In this document: piece after piece, positions 25,580 through 32,100 of the stretch
How positions within the stretch are numbered: position 1 is the first letter of the stretch
Layout: every line of letters starts with the position of its first letter
Assembly: GCF_001642695.1 (NCBI RefSeq)
Contig: NZ_LWCC02000005.1
Span: forward strand, 4,375,525-4,414,931
DNA length: 39,407 nt
Reading direction: 5' to 3'
From: Streptomyces chilikensis
GTDB taxonomy: Bacteria > Actinomycetota > Actinomycetes > Streptomycetales > Streptomycetaceae
Notes under the pieces: model-generated
What the model was told of the DNA's origin: nothing
What the model saw: only the letters and a program-made list of their open reading frames with translations
Database searches by the model: none
Made by a program: the position numbers and the translations under genes

Positions 25580-25664
25580 CGGCTGACCGGCGGGCCCGCG
25601 AGCGGCCCGGGCGGGACGACGTGCGCCGTCGCGGGGTCCGGAACGCCGCGCCGGGGCCGCGGGC

Positions 25665-26381
25665 TCAGCCGGCCGGCTTCTCCAGCGCGGCCAGCGCCTC
25701 CCCGGCCGCCTTCGCCGCGCCGTCACGGATCTTGTCGGCGCTCGGCGTCGTCTTCTCGACGAAGTCGCCGCCGTTGTACGTGACCACGACCAGGGCGTTG
25801 CCCGAACGGACCGTCAGCTCGGTCTCCTGGACCTTGTTGCCCTTGTCGCTGGTCCTGGCGCTCAGCGAGTACGCCTCGTCACCGAGTCCTGTGAACGGCC
25901 CGCCCTTGCCGTCGGCGACGACGCGGTCGAAGGCCTTTCGCGCGTCCTCGTCGGACCGGCGTATCTCGTAGGACACGTCGAGCCACCGGTACGAGTAACC
26001 CTTGAGGGCGTGCCACTGGCACATCCGGCGCACGTCCTTGTCGGTGGACGCCAGTTCACCGGTGGTCAGCTTGCCCGGCACCAGCGTGGAGACGGTCTTC
26101 CCGGAGACCGCCTTGCAGGGGTCCGGCGCCTTCTCGTACGTCTTCTCCGGCTCCTCGGACCCGCCGGAGGCGCCCGACTCCTTCCCGGTCCCGCCGCCGC
26201 CCTCGCCGGAGTCCTCGCCGCCGGAGTCCGAGGACCCGCCGGACGAGCCGGACTTCTCGCCGCTCGCGGCCGCCTCCGGCGGGTCGGCGAGCGGACCGGC
26301 GGACATCGCCCAGCCCGCCGAGGCGAGCAGGACGACCGGCATCAGACGCACAGTGAGAGCGAGCGGCAGGGAAAAGGGCAC
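25665..26381 (-). CDS. Exported DUF3558-like protein with Gly/Ser/Glu linker
   Basis: A 238-residue protein. The N terminus (PFSLPLALTVRLMPVVLLASAGWAMSAG) is a signal peptide or membrane anchor without a lipobox cysteine. A flexible acidic Gly/Ser-rich linker (about residues 38-82) precedes a globular domain with two cysteines (APDPCKAVS and RRMCQWHAL) and ending VVVTYNGGDF. The pair of cysteines, the CxW block and size fit the DUF3558 family of mycobacterial and streptomycete exported proteins, which is a tentative match; function is unknown. The start is GTG with a weak GAGAAG upstream. An AT-rich near-palindrome AAACATGTGTTT lies at 26438-26449, about 57 bases upstream of the start. Confidence 0.7.
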   Translation of the reverse strand: MPFSLPLALTVRLMPVVLLASAGWAMSAGPLADPPEAAASGEKSGSSGGSSDSGGEDSGEGGGGTGKESGASGGSEEPEKTYEKAPDPCKAVSGKTVSTLVPGKLTTGELASTDKDVRRMCQWHALKGYSYRWLDVSYEIRRSDEDARKAFDRVVADGKGGPFTGLGDEAYSLSARTSDKGNKVQETELTVRSGNALVVVTYNGGDFVEKTTPSADKIRDGAAKAAGEALAALEKPAG

Positions 26382-26470
26382 GGCGCACTTCTCTGGGAGA
26401 CGACGGCGGAGCCTGCCGGGGCAGGCGAACGCCAGTCAAACATGTGTTTCCGCCGGTACGGAAGCCCGAA

Positions 26471-26533
26471 CTCGCTCCGTGGCCGGCCGGTCACGAACAC
26501 GAACGGAAGGGACCGGTCCCTCCACGGAGCGAG
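26471..26533 (-). terminator. Stem with 12-bp perfect arms after the YeeE gene
   Basis: CTCGCTCCGTGG (26471-26482) and CCACGGAGCGAG (26522-26533) are perfect inverted repeats around a 39-base loop, which holds the palindromes GGCCGGCC and GGGACCGGTCCC. It starts 15 bases after the transporter stop, so it is most simply its terminator, but the compound structure might also be a cruciform regulatory site for the exported protein gene that follows. Confidence 0.55.
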
Positions 26534-26547
26534 CGGGCTGCGCGGGC

Positions 26548-27849
26548 TCAGCAGACGCCGTCGCCGGGCTTGGGATTGCCCAGGCCGAACAGCGGACGCA
26601 GCTTCAGGCCGATCCAGGTCCCGCCGAGCGCGAAGGCTCCCCACAGCCAGCCGTGCAGGCTGCCCGAGGCGATTCCCGCCAGGTAGGCGCCGATGTTGCA
26701 CCCGCCGGCCAGGCGTGCGCCGATGCCCATCAGCACGCCGCCCAGCACCGCCGCCACGGCCGTGCGCCAGGGGATGTTCCGGTGCAGGGCCCAGGTCCCG
26801 CCGAGCGAGGCGGCGACGGCCGCACCGATCATGATGCCGATGTCGGTGAGGCTGGTCCTGTCGGCCAGGACCGGGCCGGCGAGCATCTCGGCGTTGCCGG
26901 GACGCTGCCACCAGGTCCAGTTCTCGGGATGCCCGCCCAGCGCCCCCACCAGCTCGGAGCCCCAGAGGCTGAAGGCGCTGGTGATGCCCCAGGCCCCGCC
27001 GGACACCAGCAGCACCGCGCCGCCCAGGGCTGCCAGCACCAGGGCGCCGGCCGCCGGCGGCCAGGAGCCGCGCACCGCGCGGGCCGACGCGCCCCGCGCC
27101 GACGGGACGGCGCCCACCGGCGGAGGGTTGCGGCGCGCCTGGATCCGCCGGGTGACCAGCACGATCAGGGCCAGCGCCGCGACGGTCACCGCCCAGGATC
27201 CGAACCAGCCGATGTGATCGGCCAGCACCACCGGCTCCAGCGCGGGCAGGTCCTTCCAGAGGTCGAACTGCCAGGCGGCGAGAGTCGCGCCGGCGACGAA
27301 CCCGCCCAGGGTGAGCACCAGCGCGGACTGGCCGGAGCCCACCACGTAGAGCGTGCCGGAGGCGCAGGCGCCGCCCAGCTGCATCCCCACGGCGAACAGC
27401 ACCGAGCCGATCAGCAGGCCCAGGCCCAGCGGTCCGGCCGACGGCGCGGGGGCGGAGCCGAACAGGCCGGTCCCGGTGCCGATGACCAGGGCGAACAGGG
27501 TGGCCGTGGTGCCCAGCAGCAGGGCGTGGGCGCGCAGCCCGGCGCCGTTGCCGACGGCGACCAGCTGCCGCCACGCGGAGGTGAACCCGAACCGCGAGTG
27601 GAACAGGGCGACGCCGAGACCGAGGCCCAGCAGGAGCAGCACGCCCGGCTTGGCCCCGTGCGTCGCCCAGACGGAGACGGTGAGCGCCACGGCGAGCACC
27701 GAGGAGACGGCCAGCGGTCCCTTGCGGACCGGCTTCAGCGGTGGGGCCGGCGGCGCGGGGCGGGAGGTGGGGGCGGGGGAGAACAAGGGGGCGGCGGTCC
27801 GCGCGCGCGGCGGCGCGGCCGTCACCTCGGTGGGAGGCGCGGTGGTCAA
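26548..27849 (-). CDS. YeeE/YedE family membrane transporter (thiosulfate/sulfur-compound uptake)
   Basis: A 433-residue polytopic membrane protein. After a Pro/Ala-rich cytoplasmic N terminus (residues 1-43) there are about ten hydrophobic segments. The two family signatures are seen: GMQLGGACASGTLY with Cys162, and GARLAGGCNIGAYLAG with Cys384. In the thiosulfate transporter TsuA, conserved cysteines of this type relay thiosulfate through the pore, so uptake of thiosulfate or a related sulfur compound is the likely role. The best start is TTG at 27849 with GGAGA 4-5 bases upstream; the upstream frame stays open but is unlike a protein. A short cysteine-containing ORF precedes it by 86 bases. 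The extra C-terminal Cys433 is the last residue. Confidence 0.86.
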   Translation of the reverse strand: MTTAPPTEVTAAPPRARTAAPLFSPAPTSRPAPPAPPLKPVRKGPLAVSSVLAVALTVSVWATHGAKPGVLLLLGLGLGVALFHSRFGFTSAWRQLVAVGNGAGLRAHALLLGTTATLFALVIGTGTGLFGSAPAPSAGPLGLGLLIGSVLFAVGMQLGGACASGTLYVVGSGQSALVLTLGGFVAGATLAAWQFDLWKDLPALEPVVLADHIGWFGSWAVTVAALALIVLVTRRIQARRNPPPVGAVPSARGASARAVRGSWPPAAGALVLAALGGAVLLVSGGAWGITSAFSLWGSELVGALGGHPENWTWWQRPGNAEMLAGPVLADRTSLTDIGIMIGAAVAASLGGTWALHRNIPWRTAVAAVLGGVLMGIGARLAGGCNIGAYLAGIASGSLHGWLWGAFALGGTWIGLKLRPLFGLGNPKPGDGVC

Positions 27850-27914
27850 GGAATCTCCAGGGTCGCGTGGGGGGACGGAGCCGGAAGGGCCGGGAACCGT
27901 CGCCGGCGCGTGGG

Positions 27915-27964
27915 GCGTGGACGACGAGGCGCGGGTCAGCTGTGACAGAGAGCGTCGTCGACGC
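27915..27964 (-). promoter_or_regulatory. Hairpin overlapping the leader ORF, candidate attenuator
   Basis: Read on the minus strand, GCGTCGACGACG (27964-27953), inside the leader ORF codons Cys19-Asp22, pairs with CGTCGTCCACGC (27926-27915), after its stop, over 12 positions with one mismatch. The 26-base loop contains the second Cys codon and the stop. A ribosome paused near Cys19 would cover the left arm and prevent the stem. A further GCCGG/CCGGC pair lies between the hairpin and the TTG start of the transporter. Confidence 0.5.
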
Positions 27965-28019
27965 ACCAGGCCGAGGTCGCGAAGAGCGCGAAACGCAGCA
28001 GGGAGGCGGGTGCGGACAT
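27936..28019 (-). CDS. Candidate 27-residue leader peptide upstream of the YeeE transporter
   Basis: An ATG-initiated 27-codon ORF: MSAPASLLRFALFATSAW, then CVDDALCHS. It has two cysteines (19 and 25) in a short peptide, and sits on the same strand 86 bases before the transporter's TTG start. There is no ribosome binding site, but TATATT (28032-28027 on the minus strand) ends 7 bases before the ATG, so the transcript would begin at the ATG and be translated as leaderless mRNA. Streptomycetes and other actinobacteria are known to place small Cys-containing leader peptides before sulfur-assimilation genes; that this is one is inference. It may report cysteine supply to the transporter. Confidence 0.55.
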   Translation of the reverse strand: MSAPASLLRFALFATSAWCVDDALCHS

Positions 28020-28026
28020 GCTGACG

Positions 28027-28058
28027 AATATACGGAGAGAGTTGCCTGTATGGGGCAA
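28027..28058 (-). promoter_or_regulatory. Promoter region of the leader ORF with a TTGCC-N7-GGCAA dyad
   Basis: TATATT (28027-28032, minus strand) is a strong -10. Just upstream, TTGCC (28042-28046) and GGCAA (28054-28058) form an inverted repeat with a 7-base spacer covering the expected -35 position, so a repressor bound here would block the promoter. No canonical -35 at 17-18 bases is visible. Confidence 0.5.
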
Positions 28059-28177
28059 TTGTCTCGCCATGCGGGCGCTTTTTTGAGACGTGAAGCAGGT
28101 GCACGCCACGTTCGCGGGCCGAGGCCGTCTCCGCCGCGCGCCGCCGAAGCCCCGGGGCGGCCACGGGCCGGCCCAGG

Positions 28178-29242
28178 TCACGGCACGCGCGCGGTCCACT
28201 CCTCGGTGGCGAACTTCGTCCGCACCAGTTCCTCAGCGCGGTCCATCTCCTCGGCCGTGACCTCGCCGACCGTCAGCCCGTGGCGGTCGCGGAAGGAGGC
28301 GATCATGTTCTCGATGACCTGCTCCCGCGCCAGCCCGGTCTGGCGGCGCAGCGGATCCACGCGCTTCCTGGCGCTCCTGGTGCCCTTGTCGGACATCTTC
28401 TCCTTGCCGATGCGCAGCACCTCGAGCATCTTGTCGGCGTCGATGTCGTAGGACATCGTCACGTGGTGCAGGACGGCGCCGGGGCCGCCGTCCGGGCCGA
28501 CCACCCGTTTCTGCGCCGCGCCGGCGATCTTTCCGGCCTCCGTGGCGATGTCGTTGAGCGGCTGGTACCAGGCCTTGATGCCCATGTCGCCGAGCGCCCC
28601 CAGCACCCAGTCGTCGAGGTACGCGTAGCTGTCGGCGAAGGAGAGTCCGGAGACCAGGGCCTCCGGGACGGACAACGAGTAGGTGATCGTGCTCATGGGC
28701 TCGACGAACATCGCGCCGCCGCCCGAGATGCGGCGCACCACCGTGATCCCGTGCCTGGCCGCGCCCTGCGGATCCACCTCGTTGCGCAGCGACTGGAAGC
28801 TGCCGATGACCACCGCCGGCGAGGCCCACTCCCACACCCGCAGGGTCGGCGGCCGCCGACCGGCGGCCACCTCGGCGGTGATCACCTCGTCCAGCGCCAT
28901 GTGCAGCGCCGGCGCCTGCGGCCCCCCGTGGATCAGCTGCCAGTCGTAGTCGCCCCACTCCGTCGCGTGGGCCAGGGCGCGCCGGACGGCGATGCCGACG
29001 CCCTCCGCGGTCAGGCCCAGCATCACCGTCGACTCCGGCAGGGCCGCCGTGATCCGGGCCGCCAGCCCGGCGGCGTCCGTGGACACCGGGGCGCCCTCCA
29101 GGGCGCCGTCGATCGAGAGGATCGCCTCGTCGGGCTCCAGGAAGAAGTCGCCGGCGACGCGCACGTCGCGCAGCACGTCGCCCTGGACGTCCAGATCCAC
29201 GACGACCAGCTTGCCGCCGGGCACCTTGTACTCGCCATGCAC
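28178..29242 (-). CDS. Lipoate--protein ligase/biotin ligase family protein with N-terminal accessory domain
   Basis: A 354-residue protein. Residues 1-90 (HGEYKVPGGKLVVVDLDV...GDFFLEPDEAILSIDGALEG...AALPESTVMLGLTAEGVGIAVRRAL) look like the lipoate ligase accessory domain placed at the N terminus rather than the C terminus. Residues 100-354 are a BPL/LplA catalytic domain: QAPALHMALDEVI, PTLRVWEWASPAVVIGSFQS, the lipoyl-AMP loop VVRRISGGGAMF, and KIAGAAQKRV with the catalytic lysine. It would attach lipoate or a related acid to a carrier domain. GTG at 29242 with GGGGA 7 bases upstream is the start. It is divergent from the HTH regulator gene across a large palindrome. Activity on another small acid is possible. 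Confidence 0.85.
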   Translation of the reverse strand: MHGEYKVPGGKLVVVDLDVQGDVLRDVRVAGDFFLEPDEAILSIDGALEGAPVSTDAAGLAARITAALPESTVMLGLTAEGVGIAVRRALAHATEWGDYDWQLIHGGPQAPALHMALDEVITAEVAAGRRPPTLRVWEWASPAVVIGSFQSLRNEVDPQGAARHGITVVRRISGGGAMFVEPMSTITYSLSVPEALVSGLSFADSYAYLDDWVLGALGDMGIKAWYQPLNDIATEAGKIAGAAQKRVVGPDGGPGAVLHHVTMSYDIDADKMLEVLRIGKEKMSDKGTRSARKRVDPLRRQTGLAREQVIENMIASFRDRHGLTVGEVTAEEMDRAEELVRTKFATEEWTARVP

Positions 29243-29451
29243 GGCCACGTCCCCTTCCCGTGCGCGGCGTACCGCCGAGGCCCGGTGCTCCGGTCCCGGG
29301 ACGGACGCGCACATGCCTGGTACCGCACTCCGATTCTCCTGCGCGGCGATCGAAGACGCAGCCTCGGCGGCGCCGGAACGCGGCCGCCGCCCCGGCCCCG
29401 GTCCGGGCCTGCGCGCCGGCGCTCTCCCCCCTCCGGTCCCGCCCGCCCGGA

Positions 29452-29505
29452 AAACCGCCAAAACTTCTTTGCGAAGAACTCTTCGCAAAGAAGTCTTGGC
29501 GGTCT
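29452..29505. promoter_or_regulatory. 54-bp near-perfect palindrome, operator between divergent genes
   Basis: The core at 29463-29494 has perfect 15-bp arms (ACTTCTTTGCGAAGA and its complement) around the bases AC. The symmetry continues outward through CCGCCAA/TTGGCGG to 29452 and 29505, giving 24 matched pairs of 27. Each half contains a smaller CTTC-N5-GAAG dyad, so it may bind two dimers. It overlaps the -35 of the regulator gene. Confidence 0.8.
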
Positions 29506-29510
29506 ATGGT
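29482..29510 (+). promoter_or_regulatory. Promoter for a leaderless regulator transcript
   Basis: TTCGCA (29482-29487), 17 bases, TATGGT (29505-29510). The -10 ends six bases before the ATG at 29517, so the message would start at or next to the start codon. The -35 is inside the palindrome, which predicts autoregulation. Confidence 0.6.
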
Positions 29511-29516
29511 CGTCGC

Positions 29517-30212
29517 ATGGAGAGAAGTGACGAGGTGCGCCTGGACGCCAAAGGGCTGCGGGCGATGGCCAATCCGCTGCGGGTGCAGATCGTCGGGCTG
29601 CTGCGCCGGCACGGGCCCTCGACGGCGACCCGGCTGGCGCAGCGGCTCGGGGTGAACTCCGGCAGCGCCAGCTACCACCTGCGGCAGCTCGCCGAGGCGG
29701 GCTTCGTGGAGGAACTCACCGACCGGGGCAACGCCCGGGAACGGTGGTGGCGTTCGGCCCACCGGATGACGCGGTTCGACGACCGCGAGCTGGCCGCGCG
29801 CGAGCCGGACGCCACCCGCGCCTACCTGCAGTCCGTCGCCGACACCTATGCCCTGCGGGTACGGCAGGCGCTGGGCGAGGTGGAGACCCTGCCGGCCGGG
29901 TGGCGGGGGACCTTCGACATGAGCGACTGGGGGCTGCGGCTCACGCCCGCCGAGGCGGTGGCCCTGCGCAAGGAGCTGGCCGCCGTGCTGAACCGGCACC
30001 GGCAGGAGGCCACGGAGGCCGCCGCCTCCGCGCCGTCCGAGGCCCGGACGGTCTCCGTGATCCTCCAGATCCTGCCCGACCTCGGTGACGAGGACGGGAC
30101 GGACGTGGACGGTGCGGACGGCGAACACGGCGAACACGGCGAACATGGCGAACACGGCGATGGCGGCGGGCACGGCCGCACGGGCGGCATACACGGGGGA
30201 GAGGGCGCATGA
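29517..30212 (+). CDS. ArsR-like winged HTH regulator with a His-rich C-terminal tail
   Basis: A 231-residue protein. Residues 8-75 are an ArsR-type winged helix: LRAMANPLRVQIVGLLRRHGPSTATRLAQRLGVNSGSASYHLRQLAEAGFV, then the wing ERWWRSA. The middle domain (about 85-190) contains WRGTFDMSDWGLRLTPAEAVAL, seen in the HTH regulators that sit beside MFS genes in streptomycetes. The last 30 residues are unusual: four GEH repeats then GHGRTGGIHGGEG, giving six His in a flexible tail. It shares a four-base overlap (ATGA) with the MFS gene and very likely controls it, itself and perhaps the divergent lipoate ligase-like gene through the 54-bp palindrome. Whether the tail binds metal is unknown. Confidence 0.88.
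   Translation: MERSDEVRLDAKGLRAMANPLRVQIVGLLRRHGPSTATRLAQRLGVNSGSASYHLRQLAEAGFVEELTDRGNARERWWRSAHRMTRFDDRELAAREPDATRAYLQSVADTYALRVRQALGEVETLPAGWRGTFDMSDWGLRLTPAEAVALRKELAAVLNRHRQEATEAAASAPSEARTVSVILQILPDLGDEDGTDVDGADGEHGEHGEHGEHGDGGGHGRTGGIHGGEGA
30120..30155 (+). repeat. Four 9-bp repeats encoding Gly-Glu-His
   Basis: Four copies of GGCGAACAC (the third with T at the end) are in frame and encode GEHGEHGEHGEH near the C terminus of the HTH regulator. Such repeats can expand or contract without breaking the frame. Confidence 0.95.
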
Positions 30213-31504
30213 GGGACGGCACGGGGGAACCGCGGGCGCGGCGTGACATGAAACCGCTGGCCGGCGTACTGGCCGCGATGGCGGTGTCGCTGACCGGGAC
30301 CCGGGTGGCCGCGGTGGCCGTCCCGTGGTTCGTGCTGGTCACCACCGGCAGCGCCACGCAGACCGGCCTGGTCGCCTTCTGCGAGATGGCGCCCTACGTG
30401 GCGGTCAAGGCGCTCAGCGGGCCGGTGGTGGACCGGGTCGGACCACGCGTCGTCTCGTGGACCACCGACCTGGTGAGCTGCGCGGCCGCGTTCGCGGTGC
30501 CCGTCCTGCACGCCGCGGGCCTGCTCCAACTGCCCGCCCTGCTGGCGCTGGTGGCGCTGATCGGCGCGGCCCGCGGGCCCGGCGACCTGGCCAAGGAGGT
30601 CATGGTCCCGGACGCCGCGGACCGCAGCCGGGTGCCGATGGAGCGGGCCATGGCCTTCTCCGGCACCGTCGAACGACTCGCCTCCACCATCGGCCCGGCG
30701 GTCGGCGGCCTGCTGGTCGCGATGCTCGGCCCGATCACCGTGCTGCTGGTCAACGCCGCCTGTTTCGCGCTGGGTTCGGCGCTGGTCGCGGTGGCGCTGC
30801 CGCGCGCCGTGGGGCGCCCCGCCGGCCGGCCGGAAGAACGCGAGGGCTACTGGCGCAGCTTCGCGGCGGGCTTCGCCCTCGTCCGTCGCGACGGCCTGCT
30901 CCTGACCGTGGTGCTGATGATCACCGTCACCAACCTGTTCGACGCCGCGCTCATGTCCGTCCTGCTGCCCGTCTGGGTCAAGGAGTCGGGCCACGACGCC
31001 GCCCTGCTGGGCGTGGTGATGGCGGTGTTCAGCGCGGCGGCGGTGGCCGGCAGCCTGCTCGCCGCGGTCCTCGCCCACCGGCTCAACCGGCGGCTGGTGA
31101 TGCTCGTCGGGTTCACCCTGGTCGGCGCGCCGATGCGACTGGTCCTCCTGGGCGACCTGCCCGTCCCCCTGATCCTCGCCGTCTTCGTGATCGCGGGCCT
31201 CGGCGCGGGCTTCATCAACCCGGTGCTGGGAGCCGTCTTCGTCGAGCGGGTCCCGCGCGAGATGCTCGGCCGCGCCAACGCCCTCGCCGACTCGCTCTCC
31301 TGGGCCGGGGTCCCGTTCGGCGGGCTGCTGGCCGGAGCGGCGGTGGGTCTCGTCGGCCTGTCACCGGCGCTGCTGGTCAGCGGCGTCCTCTACTTCCTGA
31401 CCACCACCCTCGCCGGACTCCGCCCGGAATGGCGGGAGATGAGCCGCCCGAAGGGGGCGCGCCCCGTCCCCACGACGGGTCCGGTCGGGGACCCGGCGGG
31501 GTAG
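30209..31504 (+). CDS. MFS transporter
   Basis: A 431-residue major facilitator protein with about 11-12 hydrophobic segments. The first half begins MKPLAGVLAAMAVSLTGTRVAAVAVPWFVLVTTGSATQTGLVAF and carries the loop 2-3 motif GPVVDRVGPR. A hydrophilic loop RPAGRPEEREGYWRSFAAGF precedes the second half. The shape fits the MFS_3/EntS-like exporters (drug, siderophore or metabolite efflux); direction and substrate are inference. Its ATG overlaps the stop of the regulator gene (ATGA) and has GGGGGAGAGG upstream; an internal ATG at 30248 is an alternative start. Confidence 0.9.
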   Translation: MRDGTGEPRARRDMKPLAGVLAAMAVSLTGTRVAAVAVPWFVLVTTGSATQTGLVAFCEMAPYVAVKALSGPVVDRVGPRVVSWTTDLVSCAAAFAVPVLHAAGLLQLPALLALVALIGAARGPGDLAKEVMVPDAADRSRVPMERAMAFSGTVERLASTIGPAVGGLLVAMLGPITVLLVNAACFALGSALVAVALPRAVGRPAGRPEEREGYWRSFAAGFALVRRDGLLLTVVLMITVTNLFDAALMSVLLPVWVKESGHDAALLGVVMAVFSAAAVAGSLLAAVLAHRLNRRLVMLVGFTLVGAPMRLVLLGDLPVPLILAVFVIAGLGAGFINPVLGAVFVERVPREMLGRANALADSLSWAGVPFGGLLAGAAVGLVGLSPALLVSGVLYFLTTTLAGLRPEWREMSRPKGARPVPTTGPVGDPAG

Positions 31505-31505
31505 A

Positions 31506-31527
31506 GGCGCCGGCGGTGTCCGGCGCC
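31506..31527. terminator. Stem-loop between the MFS gene and the DinB-like gene
   Basis: Perfect 8-bp arms GGCGCCGG (31506-31513) and CCGGCGCC (31520-31527) with a 6-base loop start one base after the MFS stop and precede the convergent gene. Confidence 0.65.
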
Positions 31528-31548
31528 GGCGGCCGGACCGTCCCGGTC

Positions 31549-32100
31549 TCACATGCCGATCGCCCCGTCGATGCGCTCGCGGAGCAGGTCGGCGTGGCCG
31601 TTGTGGCGGGCGTACTCCTCGATCATGTGGATGAGGACCCAGCGCAAGGACACGGTTCCGCGCCAGGAGTCCTCACCCTCGACGTCCAGGTCCGGGGCCC
31701 GGATGGCGAACCGTTCGGCGAAGGCCACCTCCGTCCGCCAGGCCCGCCAGGCCGCCTCGACGGCCCCGGGGACGTCCGCGGCGCCGTCGAAGTCGCCGTC
31801 CGGATCGGCCGGCGAGGAGAAGAGGGGCGGTGCGGCCTGCCCGGCCAGGACCCGCCGGAACCAGCGGCGCTCCACATCGGCGAGGTGCCGGACCAGCCCG
31901 AGCAGCGAGAGCGTGGACGGCTCCACGGACCGCGAGGCCAACTCCGGTCCCACGCCGGAGCACTTGAGCCGCAGTGTGGCGCGCTGGGCTCCCAGGACAT
32001 CGAGGAGGATGCGCCTCTCGTCGCCCGTGGTCGGGCCGGTGAACCGGTGGGCCCCCTCGGCGCCGCCGAACAGGTCGCCCCTTCTGGTCAGATCTCCCAC
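31549..32100 (-). CDS. DinB superfamily protein (DUF664-like)
   Basis: A 183-residue four-helix protein of the DinB/mycothiol-dependent fold. TLSLLGLVRHLADVERRWF and RWVLIHMIEEYARHNGHADLLRERIDG carry the spaced histidines (RHLADVE, HMIEEYARHNGH) that form the metal site. Family members are thiol-dependent transferases or isomerases, sometimes using mycothiol or bacillithiol; the substrate is unknown. The GTG start has AGGGGG 5 bases upstream and overlaps the end of the upstream dehydrogenase gene by 13 bases, so the pair is probably one transcription unit. Confidence 0.84.
   Translation of the reverse strand: MGDLTRRGDLFGGAEGAHRFTGPTTGDERRILLDVLGAQRATLRLKCSGVGPELASRSVEPSTLSLLGLVRHLADVERRWFRRVLAGQAAPPLFSSPADPDGDFDGAADVPGAVEAAWRAWRTEVAFAERFAIRAPDLDVEGEDSWRGTVSLRWVLIHMIEEYARHNGHADLLRERIDGAIGM

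Noticed and set aside
28065-28084. Plus-strand hairpin CGCC-N5-GGCG followed by six T
   Set aside because: The stem is only 4 bp and no plus-strand gene ends nearby; it is in the promoter region of the minus-strand leader ORF.
28178-29488. Longer lipoate ligase-like protein starting at 29488
   Set aside because: The extra 82 codons run through the palindrome and the divergent promoter and are low in protein-like character; GTG at 29242 has a good ribosome binding site.
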